Assembly: GCF_002835805.1 (NCBI RefSeq)
Contig: NZ_PISE01000010.1
Coordinates: forward strand, 36,933-100,932
Source of the DNA: Niallia nealsonii
Lineage (GTDB): Bacteria; Bacillota; Bacilli; Bacillales; Cytobacillaceae
DNA: 64,000 nt
Reading direction: 5' to 3'
The position numbers and the translations under genes are program-made. The first letter of the stretch is position 1, and each line of letters starts with the position of its first letter. The notes below the pieces were generated by a model. The model did not search any database. It was not told the origin of the DNA and saw only the letters and a program-made list of their open reading frames with translations. Shown here piece by piece: positions 11,068-19,539 of the stretch.

Positions 11068-11089
11068 TTTTTTTTTTTTTTTTTTTTTT
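11068..11089. repeat. T22 homopolymer tract in the divergent PTS intergenic region
   Basis: An uninterrupted run of 22 T on the plus strand lies between the divergent IIC and IIA genes, in a 407-bp gap. Read on the minus strand it is an A22 tract upstream of the IIC promoter. The same gap also holds the promoter candidates at 11003-11031 and 11231-11259; I see no gene in it. Confidence 0.9.
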
Positions 11090-11230
11090 GGATAAAATAA
11101 CCAATTGAAACTTTGTTGCTTAAAAAGTGCGTGAGAGTAGCTTAAGCAATTCATCCATAAATTCTGATTTTTTTTCGACATGCATTTGCTGAAATTTGTC
11201 TATATAAGATAGAAATTGATAGCGCATTTA

Positions 11231-11259
11231 TTGCCAGAATGAACATGCTATTATAAAAT
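11231..11259 (+). promoter_or_regulatory. Candidate sigma-A promoter for the PTS IIA gene
   Basis: TTGCCA (11231-11236), a 17-bp spacer and TAAAAT (11254-11259) lie about 75 bp upstream of the IIA start codon. Confidence 0.45.
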
Positions 11260-11332
11260 GAACATATTATTTATATTATTATCAATTTTAATGATATAAA
11301 CAAAAAGCACGTATTATGGGGAGGTAATAACC

Positions 11333-11809
11333 ATGTTTAAAAATCTTTTTAAAAAAAATAAACCAGAAAAAACGGCAGCAAGCAGCACGATTATACAGCC
11401 CTTAGAAGGAAAAGTTCTATCGATTGAAGAAGTTCCAGATCCAGTATTTTCTCAAAAGATGATGGGAGATGGGTTTGCGATTGATCCATCCAATGGAGTA
11501 TTGATTTCACCAATTGATGGTCAAGTAATGAATGTATTCCCGACAAAACATGCGATTAGTTTAGCAGACAATAATGGCAGAGAAATATTGATTCATGTTG
11601 GACTCGATACGGTTACATTAAAGGGAGAAGGATTTACACCTTTTGTAAAAGATGGAGATAAAATAAAACAAGGACAAAAATTAATGGAAATTGATTTTGC
11701 TGCCATCAAATCGAAAGTTCCTTCCATTATTACGCCAGTTGTATTTACTAATTTAAGTGAAAATGAAAAAGTAGTTATTGACGGAGATCAAGTGAGAGTT
11801 ATATCTTAA
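11333..11809 (+). CDS. PTS glucose-class subunit IIA (stand-alone EIIA)
   Basis: A 158-residue Crr-type EIIA domain. His-73 (in TKHAIS) and the phosphorylated His-88 (in [10 protein letters not shown]) are both present. It receives phosphate from HPr and passes it to a IIB domain of a glucose-class permease; stand-alone proteins of this kind can serve several permeases that lack their own IIA. The ATG follows GGGGAGGTAATAACC. It is monocistronic, with a terminator after it. Whether it has any link to the divergent galactitol-type IIC is doubtful, since the two belong to different PTS classes. Confidence 0.92.
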   Translation: MFKNLFKKNKPEKTAASSTIIQPLEGKVLSIEEVPDPVFSQKMMGDGFAIDPSNGVLISPIDGQVMNVFPTKHAISLADNNGREILIHVGLDTVTLKGEGFTPFVKDGDKIKQGQKLMEIDFAAIKSKVPSIITPVVFTNLSENEKVVIDGDQVRVIS

Positions 11810-11836
11810 GTATTCTTAAAATATTAATGATATGAT

Positions 11837-11881
11837 AAGTGTTGAAAGAACCATTCATTTGGTTTTTGCAGCACTTTTTTT
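11837..11881 (+). terminator. Terminator after PTS IIA gene
   Basis: AAGTGTTG pairs with CAGCACTT (one G-U), with inner pairing AACC/GGTT, and is followed by a T7 run. Confidence 0.8.
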
Positions 11882-11917
11882 GTTCATAAGATAGAAATTG
11901 TAGAAAGGAATGATTTT

Positions 11918-12733
11918 ATGTCAACTATCTTCTTTGATTTACATACACATAATGAACGATGTGGCCATGCTATTGGTACAATAGAGGATTATATTCAATC
12001 TGCCATTAAAAAGGGATTAGATTATATAGGGATTTCAGATCATTCGCCACTTTTTTTTCATGAACAGGATTATCCTAATCCGAGGTATTGCATGGCAAAA
12101 AGCGACTTTGCCAACTATGTGGGAGAAGTGCTGAAACTAAAAGAAAAATATAAACATAAAATTTACGTGTTGCTCGGCGTTGAAAGTGATTATTTCCCAA
12201 GACATATTGAGCTGTATAAAAATCAATTTAAACAATATCCATTTGATTATATTATCGGTTCTGTTCATTCTGTAAATAGAAAAAGCATCTTTGATAAAAG
12301 CCGTTGGGATTTATTAAATAAAGAGCAGCAAATTCAAGAAAAAGAAGCATATTATTCTCTAATCCAAGCATCAGCAAAAACAGGAGTATTTCAAATATTA
12401 GGTCACATTGATGCAATGAAAGGCTATTATCCAGCATTTTCTTCCATTCAAACACCCATTATTGATGAAACCTTACAGCTTATTGGAGAGCTAGGCATAG
12501 CGATAGAAGTAAATACATCAGGAAAAACAAAGGATGTTGGCGGCTGGTATCCGTCTAATGAAATTTTAGAAAGAGCATTATTTTACGGGGTGGATGTCAC
12601 TTTCGGCTCCGATGCCCATATAGCAGAACGAATTGGTGATGATTATTTGCTGGTACAGCAGACATTACAGGAAATTGGGTTTAAAGAAATGGTGTTTTAT
12701 GTGGAGAAGAAGAGACAGAGTGTGTTGCTATAA
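11918..12733 (+). CDS. hisJ: Histidinol-phosphatase, PHP family
   Basis: A 271-residue PHP-domain phosphatase, matching the length of Bacillus HisJ. Metal-binding motifs DLHTHNERCGH at the N terminus, SDHSP, GVESDYF, GSVHSV, GHID and FGSDAH are all visible in PHP order. It removes phosphate from histidinol phosphate in histidine biosynthesis. The gene stands alone between a PTS IIA gene and a two-component system, as histidinol phosphatase genes of this type often lie away from the his operon. The ATG follows GAAAGGAATGATTTT. Confidence 0.88.
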   Translation: MSTIFFDLHTHNERCGHAIGTIEDYIQSAIKKGLDYIGISDHSPLFFHEQDYPNPRYCMAKSDFANYVGEVLKLKEKYKHKIYVLLGVESDYFPRHIELYKNQFKQYPFDYIIGSVHSVNRKSIFDKSRWDLLNKEQQIQEKEAYYSLIQASAKTGVFQILGHIDAMKGYYPAFSSIQTPIIDETLQLIGELGIAIEVNTSGKTKDVGGWYPSNEILERALFYGVDVTFGSDAHIAERIGDDYLLVQQTLQEIGFKEMVFYVEKKRQSVLL

Positions 12734-12742
12734 AGGAAGTTC

Positions 12743-12783
12743 AGCCCTCATTTTCTAAATAGATGGAGGGCTAACCTTTTTTT
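12743..12783. terminator. Convergent terminator between hisJ and the yesN-like gene
   Basis: AGCCCTC (12743-12749) pairs with GAGGGCT (12766-12772), followed on the plus strand by CCTTTTTTT. It overlaps the 3' end of the minus-strand regulator gene. Confidence 0.65.
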
Positions 12784-14374
12784 CTGCAGCTGTACGGAAT
12801 TCGCTTGGAGTAATTCCAGTTATTTTTTTAAAGGAAGCACTGAAATAATATTGGTTGGCATAGCCCACTTTTTCACTAATCTCCATAATAGGATAGTTGG
12901 TATTTTTCAGAAGCTCTTTCGCTTTATTAATTCTTACATCTGTAATATATTTAGAAATGCTTTTTTCTTTTGCTCTTTTAAATAGGGTACCTAGGTAAGA
13001 TGGGCTCATATTAACAAATTGTCCAATTTTATTTAAATTAAGTTCAAAATCATGATAGTGAGTCTCAATATATTGGATTACTTGCTCCGCTACTTGAGTA
13101 TGTTTAGATTGTACCGAGCTTTCTAACATTTTGCATGAAAAAACACATATTTCAAATAAGTAGCTGCATATTTCCTTACTTGTTTGAAGTTCTTCTAATT
13201 TCTTGAAAATGTTTGTCATTTTGTAACGGATTTCTTGATCCTCTATACCGATATCATATAGAAAACGTAATAATCTTGATAAGAGGGAATAAACGTAAGC
13301 AATAATTCCATTTTTATTATAATAATCACTTGTCCATCTTTTTTCCAATAAGTTCGTAAAATCCTTTAATGAACTTATGTCTTTTTGGGCAATAAAATTA
13401 ATGAATTTCTCTTCATCACCTAAAGGAAAAACTATAGGAAAAGGATTATTTTGTCTAATATCTTGAATGGAGAGAATAGAATCTTCACCTAAAATAAATT
13501 TATAGCCATTTGCATGTTTGGCATTTTGATAGGAAAGAGAAATTTCCCAAATGGATGGAACGATATTTCCAATGCCGATTGTTTTGGTTAAGGATTGAAA
13601 TTGAAACTCCTCTTTTAGATTTTTGAATTTTTTTATAAGATATGGGATAAATCCATCTTCTATTTTGCTTATACTCCCTATTAAAAATATAAGGCGGCTT
13701 CCTTGATTAATCGTGTAGCATATGCATTGTTTAGTGAGGACATTTTCCACTGTTTTAATATAGTGAAAGATTTGCATATGGTAACGTTCTACTCCAAGTA
13801 TTTTCATTTGATCAAGGTATTTATGGATGTCTATATAAACACAAACATACTCGTGTGCAGAAAAGTCTAAGTCCAAATATGCTGCTTGTTCACCTAGTGT
13901 ATATTCTGCATAATCTGATCCAGCGTTTATTAGATCAAGAAAAAATTTCTCCATTAAAGCAGGTCTACTTTGCTCTAACCGTTCTAATGTATCTTTTTCT
14001 AAATCTGATTTATGAAGAGTTTGTTGAATAATTTCGAAAAGATATTGATAATCTATGGGTTTTTCAACATAATCGCATACATCTAGCCGGATAGCTTCTT
14101 TGGCATAATTGAAATCATCGTAACTGCTAATGAAGATTACTTTAATGAAAGGATACTTGTTTAGAACCGCTTTGGCTAATTCAATCCCGTTCATTTGTGG
14201 CATTTGTATATCAGATATTATTATATCTGGCTTCATCTTTTCTAACTGAGACAAGGCATCTTTTCCATTGGTATAAATACCACAAATTTCTGCATCTATA
14301 CTCTTCCAGTGAATATTTTTACATATTCCTTCTGAACAAATTTGATTATCATCTACGATCATCACTCTTTTCAT
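12755..14374 (-). CDS. Response regulator with AraC-type DNA-binding domain, YesN family
   Basis: A 539-residue regulator. The receiver domain (residues 1-120) has DD at 8-9, the phospho-acceptor Asp-55 in IISDIQMPQ, and Lys near residue 105 in VEKPI. A long middle region of about 300 residues has no motif I recognise. The C-terminal 100 residues form a two-helix-turn-helix AraC domain ending in YYFSASFKKITGITPSEFR. It lies 15 bp downstream of the kinase gene on the same strand. In this family such pairs switch on adjacent sugar ABC transporters, here the divergent operon starting at 16428. Confidence 0.92.
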   Translation of the reverse strand: MKRVMIVDDNQICSEGICKNIHWKSIDAEICGIYTNGKDALSQLEKMKPDIIISDIQMPQMNGIELAKAVLNKYPFIKVIFISSYDDFNYAKEAIRLDVCDYVEKPIDYQYLFEIIQQTLHKSDLEKDTLERLEQSRPALMEKFFLDLINAGSDYAEYTLGEQAAYLDLDFSAHEYVCVYIDIHKYLDQMKILGVERYHMQIFHYIKTVENVLTKQCICYTINQGSRLIFLIGSISKIEDGFIPYLIKKFKNLKEEFQFQSLTKTIGIGNIVPSIWEISLSYQNAKHANGYKFILGEDSILSIQDIRQNNPFPIVFPLGDEEKFINFIAQKDISSLKDFTNLLEKRWTSDYYNKNGIIAYVYSLLSRLLRFLYDIGIEDQEIRYKMTNIFKKLEELQTSKEICSYLFEICVFSCKMLESSVQSKHTQVAEQVIQYIETHYHDFELNLNKIGQFVNMSPSYLGTLFKRAKEKSISKYITDVRINKAKELLKNTNYPIMEISEKVGYANQYYFSASFKKITGITPSEFRTAAEKKVSPPSI

Positions 14375-14389
14375 AAAAATTCTCCTTTC

Positions 14390-16219
14390 TTAAAGATCAA
14401 ATAGATCTTCATCTAAAATCATCTGCTGTAAACTTAATGTTACGCTTGTTCCAGAAGGTTCTCGTTTGGCTACTTGAAGAGCAGGGGGAGACTTAGAAAA
14501 CATAGAAAGGCGTTTATTAACATTTATCAATCCAAAATGTTGCTTGGTTTTAACATTATTATTAGTTAGTGCACCATTAATTTTTTTGCATGTCTCATCT
14601 GATATTCCTTTCCCATTATCATCAATCGTTATAAGGATATCTTCTTCTTTATAAAACAAGGAGATGTGTATAGCTATTTCGTCTGAATGATTTATGCCGT
14701 GGTGAATACAATTTTCTAGAATTGGTTGGAGGACAAACTTTGGTATCAAAAAGTTCTCAATCCCAGCTTCTTTGGAAATATGCCATGTAAAGGAATGGTT
14801 TCGATTTAATTTCTCCATTTCTAGATAAAGAATAGCAATTTCTAATTCATCCTTAATAGAGATAAGTTCATCCCCTTTCTTTAAAAGCATACGATAAAAT
14901 TTTGCGAGTCTTATAATCATATTATTGGCATCTTCTAGTCTTCCAAGTGTCTGACATGTTTTTATGGAATCAAGCATGTTATATAGGAAATGTGGATTTA
15001 TTTTGGACTGCTCCAACTGAAATCTCATCTTTTCCTCTTGAATTTTAAAATCTAAGAGTGATTGGAAATTTGTATTCATTTTATCTGTCATTTTATTAAA
15101 AACAATAGCTAAATCATCAAATTCATCCTTGTATTTTTTGTTTTCATCAATCGGTAATTTTAAAGTTATTGGTTTATTTTTGTAATCATTAAAGGAAATA
15201 GATGTCATTATACTAGCTAATTGACGAATTTTTTTACTTAATTCATTGGAGGTAAACAAACTGCTTAAAATGCTGACAATCACTACAAAAATAACAGTAG
15301 CGAGTAAAATACTGACTAGAATGAACGTGTTGCTGACGATGTATTTATTGGGTACCTCTGTAATAACATACCAATTTGTTACATGATTATATTTTACGAT
15401 GTATTGTTTGTTTTTCCATTTAAAAGGTTTTTCTGTTCCCGTTTTTATTTTAAGAAATAGATTTTTTTCTAATTTTTTACTGAGTAGTGATTCAGTGCGA
15501 TGAGAAATAATCAGTCCATTTTCATCAACGAGGAAGCTGCTTATACTTGAATCTGAACTGCTGTCTTGCAAAATTTTATTGATTTCCGATTCTTTAATAT
15601 CAATAAAAAAAGCATAGTCAATTTCACTGCTGTTCTGTTTTTTAAACACAACATAGGCTGAAATATAATTATTCTTTTTATAGGTTTGATGTAGAACAAA
15701 TGGTTCTTTAATATTCTTTGATAAATGCCAATTTAAATGATTAATATTTTTATGCATTTCTTGACTAGAAATTCCATGATTCTTAATATCTTTTATATCG
15801 AAAAAAGTGATTCCTTCATGACTAAATAAAAAATCTTCTTTTGTATAAACACTAATATTAGCAAACTGAAATGAATTTTTTAAATTAGCAATATTATTCC
15901 TGACAGCACTATATGTATTAAGCTGTTCAGGCAGGGAAGAAGGAGATTGCAAGATTAATGTATACATATAATATTGCATCATATTTGATGCATTCTCCAT
16001 TTGGTTAAATCGATTTGCAAGAATTTCATTTAATTGATTATTAGAATAGGAAACTGAATCTAATAATTTGTTTTTTGCTATATTATAGGAAAGAACATAA
16101 GACAAAACGCCTAATAAAAAAAGGGGAATGATAGACATAATAAAGAAACTAAATAGTAATTTCCTTCGAAAGCTGTTAAAAATTTCCGGGAAAAACTTTT
16201 GAAGAAGATGGGAAATCAA
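14390..16219 (-). CDS. Sensor histidine kinase, YesM (LytS-like) family
   Basis: A 609-residue membrane kinase. A transmembrane helix (about residues 20-42) is followed by an extracellular sensor region, a second helix near 300-325, a HAMP-like linker and a His_kinase domain with the phospho-acceptor His in QSKINPHFLYN. The ATP-binding part has LQPILENCIHHG and DNGKGIS. I prefer the TTG at 16219: GGAGG lies 9 bp upstream, while the GTG at 16228 directly abuts that same GGAGG. It is divergent from the binding-protein gene it probably helps to control, sensing an extracellular glycan signal. Confidence 0.92.
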   Translation of the reverse strand: MISHLLQKFFPEIFNSFRRKLLFSFFIMSIIPLFLLGVLSYVLSYNIAKNKLLDSVSYSNNQLNEILANRFNQMENASNMMQYYMYTLILQSPSSLPEQLNTYSAVRNNIANLKNSFQFANISVYTKEDFLFSHEGITFFDIKDIKNHGISSQEMHKNINHLNWHLSKNIKEPFVLHQTYKKNNYISAYVVFKKQNSSEIDYAFFIDIKESEINKILQDSSSDSSISSFLVDENGLIISHRTESLLSKKLEKNLFLKIKTGTEKPFKWKNKQYIVKYNHVTNWYVITEVPNKYIVSNTFILVSILLATVIFVVIVSILSSLFTSNELSKKIRQLASIMTSISFNDYKNKPITLKLPIDENKKYKDEFDDLAIVFNKMTDKMNTNFQSLLDFKIQEEKMRFQLEQSKINPHFLYNMLDSIKTCQTLGRLEDANNMIIRLAKFYRMLLKKGDELISIKDELEIAILYLEMEKLNRNHSFTWHISKEAGIENFLIPKFVLQPILENCIHHGINHSDEIAIHISLFYKEEDILITIDDNGKGISDETCKKINGALTNNNVKTKQHFGLINVNKRLSMFSKSPPALQVAKREPSGTSVTLSLQQMILDEDLFDL

Positions 16220-16393
16220 AATTATCACCCTCCGAACAATGGTAAGCGATTACATTATATAAGTAAGTGTATATAGAATTATTATTTTAATCAATAGGAA
16301 TGAAAATATAAAATATCTATAAAAATTATATTTTTATCATGGGAAATTATATTTAAGTAGTTTGCCTTATTTTTTATAATAAATTTGTAAATG

Positions 16394-16407
16394 TGAAAGC
16401 GCTTCAA
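16394..16407 (+). promoter_or_regulatory. cre-like (CcpA) site ahead of the ABC binding-protein gene
   Basis: TGAAAGCGCTTCAA matches the cre consensus TGWAANCGNTNWCA at 12 of 14 positions and contains the palindrome AAGCGCTT. A TATAAT hexamer lies just upstream at 16375-16380, so a bound protein would sit about where transcription starts, a position that would repress. Confidence 0.5.
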
Positions 16408-16427
16408 AAATTTAAGGGGGACTTAAA

Positions 16428-17702
16428 ATGAGTAGTACAAAAAGGTTATTAAGTATTGCTTTGAGCGTATTAATGTTAGCGGCTATTTTTCTGACTGGAT
16501 GTGTTGGGGTAAATACATCTTCAACAGATGAAAAGGAGGATGGGGATGGTTCTACAAAAAATCAAACCATTACTTTAATGACAAATGATTCAACTAAACC
16601 AGGATGGAAAGCTTACCAAAAGAAAATTGAAGAAGCAACTGGAGTAAAATTAGATATTATTGTAACACCAACTAATCCAGACGATATGGTAGCTAAAATG
16701 ACTACAATCTTGTCATCTGGTGATAATTCTATTGATTTAATGCATGTAAATGATGAACTTATTACAGCCTTTTCAAGAGCAGGTTATTTAGAGCCACTTG
16801 AAAAGGAAGTAATGACACCAGATACTGTCAAGAATTTTTCCGAACAATATATTAAGGATATCCCAACATTTAATGGGAGTATATATTCTGTTCCTAGCTA
16901 TTTGGAAATATTAGCATTTTGGGTAAATCATCAAATATTAAAAAGTGCAGGAATGGATGTCCCAAAAAATAAAGAAGAGTTTCTAAAATATGCAAAAGCA
17001 GCAACAAAAAATGGAGTATATGGTTATGGGGGCTCTTGGGAGAAAAGCTATGTTTTTAATGAGATAGGTACATTCGTTAATTTATTTGGAGGAGACTACT
17101 TTGATTGGGAAAATCCGAAAACGCAAGAAGCTTTAAAATTTATGTACGATTTAGCACATACAGAAAAGGTTACCCCACTATCACAATTAGCGGATATATA
17201 TGATCCTATGAATCAAAAATTTATTGATGGAAAATACGGGATGCTCTTTATGTATACAGGAGCAATTCCAACTTTTGAAGATGCAGGAAAATTTAGTCCC
17301 GAGCAATTAAATATTGAACCGATGCCAACATTTGAGACAAATGATGCGTTTATTGCATCCTGGCACTTTGTATTAAATAAGTCTTCTGAAAAGAAAGCTG
17401 CTTCCAGAAAAGTTTTACAATATATAGCAAGCCCAGAAGGACAATTAGCATACAGCGAAATGTCTGGTAGATTGCCAGCTCGATTAGATGTAATTAATGA
17501 TCCTAGTTTTACAGCAAAAGGATTGGAGAGTGTAAAAAACTATATTAGCAATAGCACACTTCGAGGCAGACCGCTAGTGCCACAATCTATGGAATTTGTA
17601 AATGGAATAGGCGCAATTTTCCAAAAATATGTATCTGATGATATTAGTTTAGAGGAAGCGGTTAAACAAGCACAAAAAGAGATTGATCGATTGGCTGAAT
17701 AA
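16428..17702 (+). CDS. Sugar ABC transporter substrate-binding lipoprotein
   Basis: A 424-residue extracellular solute-binding protein (family 1, CUT1 class). The signal peptide ends in the lipobox LTGC with Cys-25, so it should be a lipid-anchored surface protein. The body shows family features such as the C-terminal YIASPEGQLAYSEMSGRLPAR stretch. With two permease genes downstream it forms an importer for an oligosaccharide; the ATPase is not encoded here and is probably a shared MsmX-type protein. ATG follows AAGGGGGACTTAAA. Confidence 0.92.
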   Translation: MSSTKRLLSIALSVLMLAAIFLTGCVGVNTSSTDEKEDGDGSTKNQTITLMTNDSTKPGWKAYQKKIEEATGVKLDIIVTPTNPDDMVAKMTTILSSGDNSIDLMHVNDELITAFSRAGYLEPLEKEVMTPDTVKNFSEQYIKDIPTFNGSIYSVPSYLEILAFWVNHQILKSAGMDVPKNKEEFLKYAKAATKNGVYGYGGSWEKSYVFNEIGTFVNLFGGDYFDWENPKTQEALKFMYDLAHTEKVTPLSQLADIYDPMNQKFIDGKYGMLFMYTGAIPTFEDAGKFSPEQLNIEPMPTFETNDAFIASWHFVLNKSSEKKAASRKVLQYIASPEGQLAYSEMSGRLPARLDVINDPSFTAKGLESVKNYISNSTLRGRPLVPQSMEFVNGIGAIFQKYVSDDISLEEAVKQAQKEIDRLAE

Positions 17703-17721
17703 TTGGGAGAAAGAGAAAAAG

Positions 17722-17747
17722 CTGGGGTTAGAGTATTCTAACCCCAG
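17722..17747 (+). other. Intercistronic 11-bp perfect hairpin between binding-protein and permease genes
   Basis: CTGGGGTTAGA / TCTAACCCCAG with a 4-base loop, no T-tract after it. Such hairpins after binding-protein genes often protect the upstream mRNA so that the binding protein is made in excess over the permeases. Confidence 0.75.
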
Positions 17748-17761
17748 AAAGGAGTTATTGT

Positions 17762-18652
17762 ATGAATATTACAAAAAGATTCTCTCATAATAAATTGCTG
17801 ATTGCGTGGATACTGATCTTGCCTGTTTTGCTTATTAGAGGATTTACTATTATATATCCTATCATTGTAACTTTTATTAACAGTCTTTTTGAAATAAATA
17901 TGTTTAAAGGCGGCATAGCAACCTTTGTAGGACTAGATAATTTTTTAGCCATTTTAAAGGATGATAAAATCATCACTTCATTGGAATTCACCGTCATTTT
18001 TACCGTTGTATCCATGATTTTTCATATTGTTTTAGGAATTTTATTAGCGCAATTATTAAATGTGAAATTTAAAGGGAAGAAATTTTTGCGCACGATTGTC
18101 TTAATTCCATGGGCTATGCCTATGGTGGTAACTGGATTGGCTGCTCGCTGGGCTTTTAATGATACGTATGGTTTAGTGAATGATTTAATCCGCAAATTCT
18201 TTCCTAATTTCCAATTTGATTGGCTAATATATCCAGAGTCTACTAGACTTGCTGTTATTTTGGTGGATTTGTGGAAAGATGTTCCTTTTTTTGCTATTTT
18301 ACTTTTGGCAGGATTGCAATTTATTCCAGAAGAAATTTACGAGTCAGCTAAAATGGATGGCGCAGGTGTATTTCGGACTTTTTTTACGATTACACTTCCA
18401 CTCATTATGCAAAACCTATTAACCTTATGTATTTTCTTTACGATGTGGAGAATAGTGAGCTATGACATCGTTTATGCAATGACAACAGGAGGTCCTGGTG
18501 ATTCGACTAGTTTACTGGCATATAGGATTGCTGTTGAAGCATTCACAAACTTAAATATAGGATATGCCTCGGCTATTGCGGTTTGCTTATTCCTAATTAT
18601 GATAATTATCAGTAGCTTAAGTTTGCTTGCGATAAAAAAGAATGATTATTAG
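17762..18652 (+). CDS. Sugar ABC transporter permease (MalF/UgpA-like)
   Basis: A 296-residue integral membrane protein with about six helices and the cytoplasmic EAA loop EEIYESAKMDGAGVFRTFFTITLPL, where the conserved Gly follows Asp. This loop docks the ATPase subunit. The ATG follows AAAGGAGTTATTGT and comes directly after the stable hairpin. With the next gene it forms the CUT1 permease pair. Confidence 0.93.
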   Translation: MNITKRFSHNKLLIAWILILPVLLIRGFTIIYPIIVTFINSLFEINMFKGGIATFVGLDNFLAILKDDKIITSLEFTVIFTVVSMIFHIVLGILLAQLLNVKFKGKKFLRTIVLIPWAMPMVVTGLAARWAFNDTYGLVNDLIRKFFPNFQFDWLIYPESTRLAVILVDLWKDVPFFAILLLAGLQFIPEEIYESAKMDGAGVFRTFFTITLPLIMQNLLTLCIFFTMWRIVSYDIVYAMTTGGPGDSTSLLAYRIAVEAFTNLNIGYASAIAVCLFLIMIIISSLSLLAIKKNDY

Positions 18653-18662
18653 GAGGGATATT

Positions 18663-19505
18663 ATGGACGTCAAAACTGCTAGACAAATATCTTTTTTCGT
18701 TAGATGGGGATCAACAGCGGCTGTAGCGATAATCATATTACTCCCTCTGTATTGGATATTTATTTCTTCGATTATACCAAAAGGCTCCTTATTTAAAACG
18801 CCGATTGATTACTTTCCAAATGATATTACTTTTCATAATTATAAGGATTTGTTTGTTCAATTAGGCATTGGAGAAATGGCTATTAATACACTCATTATTA
18901 CAGGTTTCTCATTGATTGCTTCTATTATATTTGGAACTGCTGCAGCTTATGGATTTGCAAGATACGATTATTCTAAGGGAGTTAGCTGGGGATATAAACT
19001 ACTATTATTTTCTGCCCTGATTCCACCTGTCATTACAGCAAGACCATTATATGACTTTATGAAATCAGTTCATTTAATTGATACGTACTTAGGATTAACC
19101 ATTCTTTATACAAGTTCCCTACTGCCGTTTTCTGTCCTAATTCTCTATAATTTTGTAAAACAAATTCCAGCTTCATTGGAAGAAGCAGCTCAAGTAGACG
19201 GAGCCAATTATTTGCAAGTGTTATTTAAGATTTATTTTCCATTAATGAAACCAGCAATTGCCACTATCAGTATTATAAATTTCATTCAATGTTTAAATGA
19301 ATTTTTTACTCCCTTATTCTTTTCCTACAAAATTAAGGTATTAAGTGTAGGCATCACCACGATACCAAGGGAGAGCAATTTTGAAGTTCCATGGGATTTA
19401 ATTAGTTCTATGGGGTGGTTTATTACATTGCCAATTATCTTATTTGTTATGATTTTTGAGAAAAATATAATGGAAGGAATAACAGCTGGTGGAGTAAAGC
19501 AATAA
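18663..19505 (+). CDS. Carbohydrate ABC transporter permease (MalG-like)
   Basis: A 280-residue membrane protein with about six helices and the EAA loop SLEEAAQVDGANYLQVLFKIYFPL. I start it at 18663 because AGGAGGG sits 6 bp before that ATG; an in-frame ATG at 18642 overlaps the previous gene and lacks a ribosome site. It pairs with the MalF-like permease to form the channel of the importer. Confidence 0.92.
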   Translation: MDVKTARQISFFVRWGSTAAVAIIILLPLYWIFISSIIPKGSLFKTPIDYFPNDITFHNYKDLFVQLGIGEMAINTLIITGFSLIASIIFGTAAAYGFARYDYSKGVSWGYKLLLFSALIPPVITARPLYDFMKSVHLIDTYLGLTILYTSSLLPFSVLILYNFVKQIPASLEEAAQVDGANYLQVLFKIYFPLMKPAIATISIINFIQCLNEFFTPLFFSYKIKVLSVGITTIPRESNFEVPWDLISSMGWFITLPIILFVMIFEKNIMEGITAGGVKQ

Positions 19506-19539
19506 CTAATCAAACAATATAAAAAGGAGTGAAATTACA

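Noticed and set aside
16220..16228. GTG at 16228 as start of the sensor kinase
   Set aside because: It directly abuts the GGAGG, leaving no spacing; TTG at 16219 has a 9-bp spacing.
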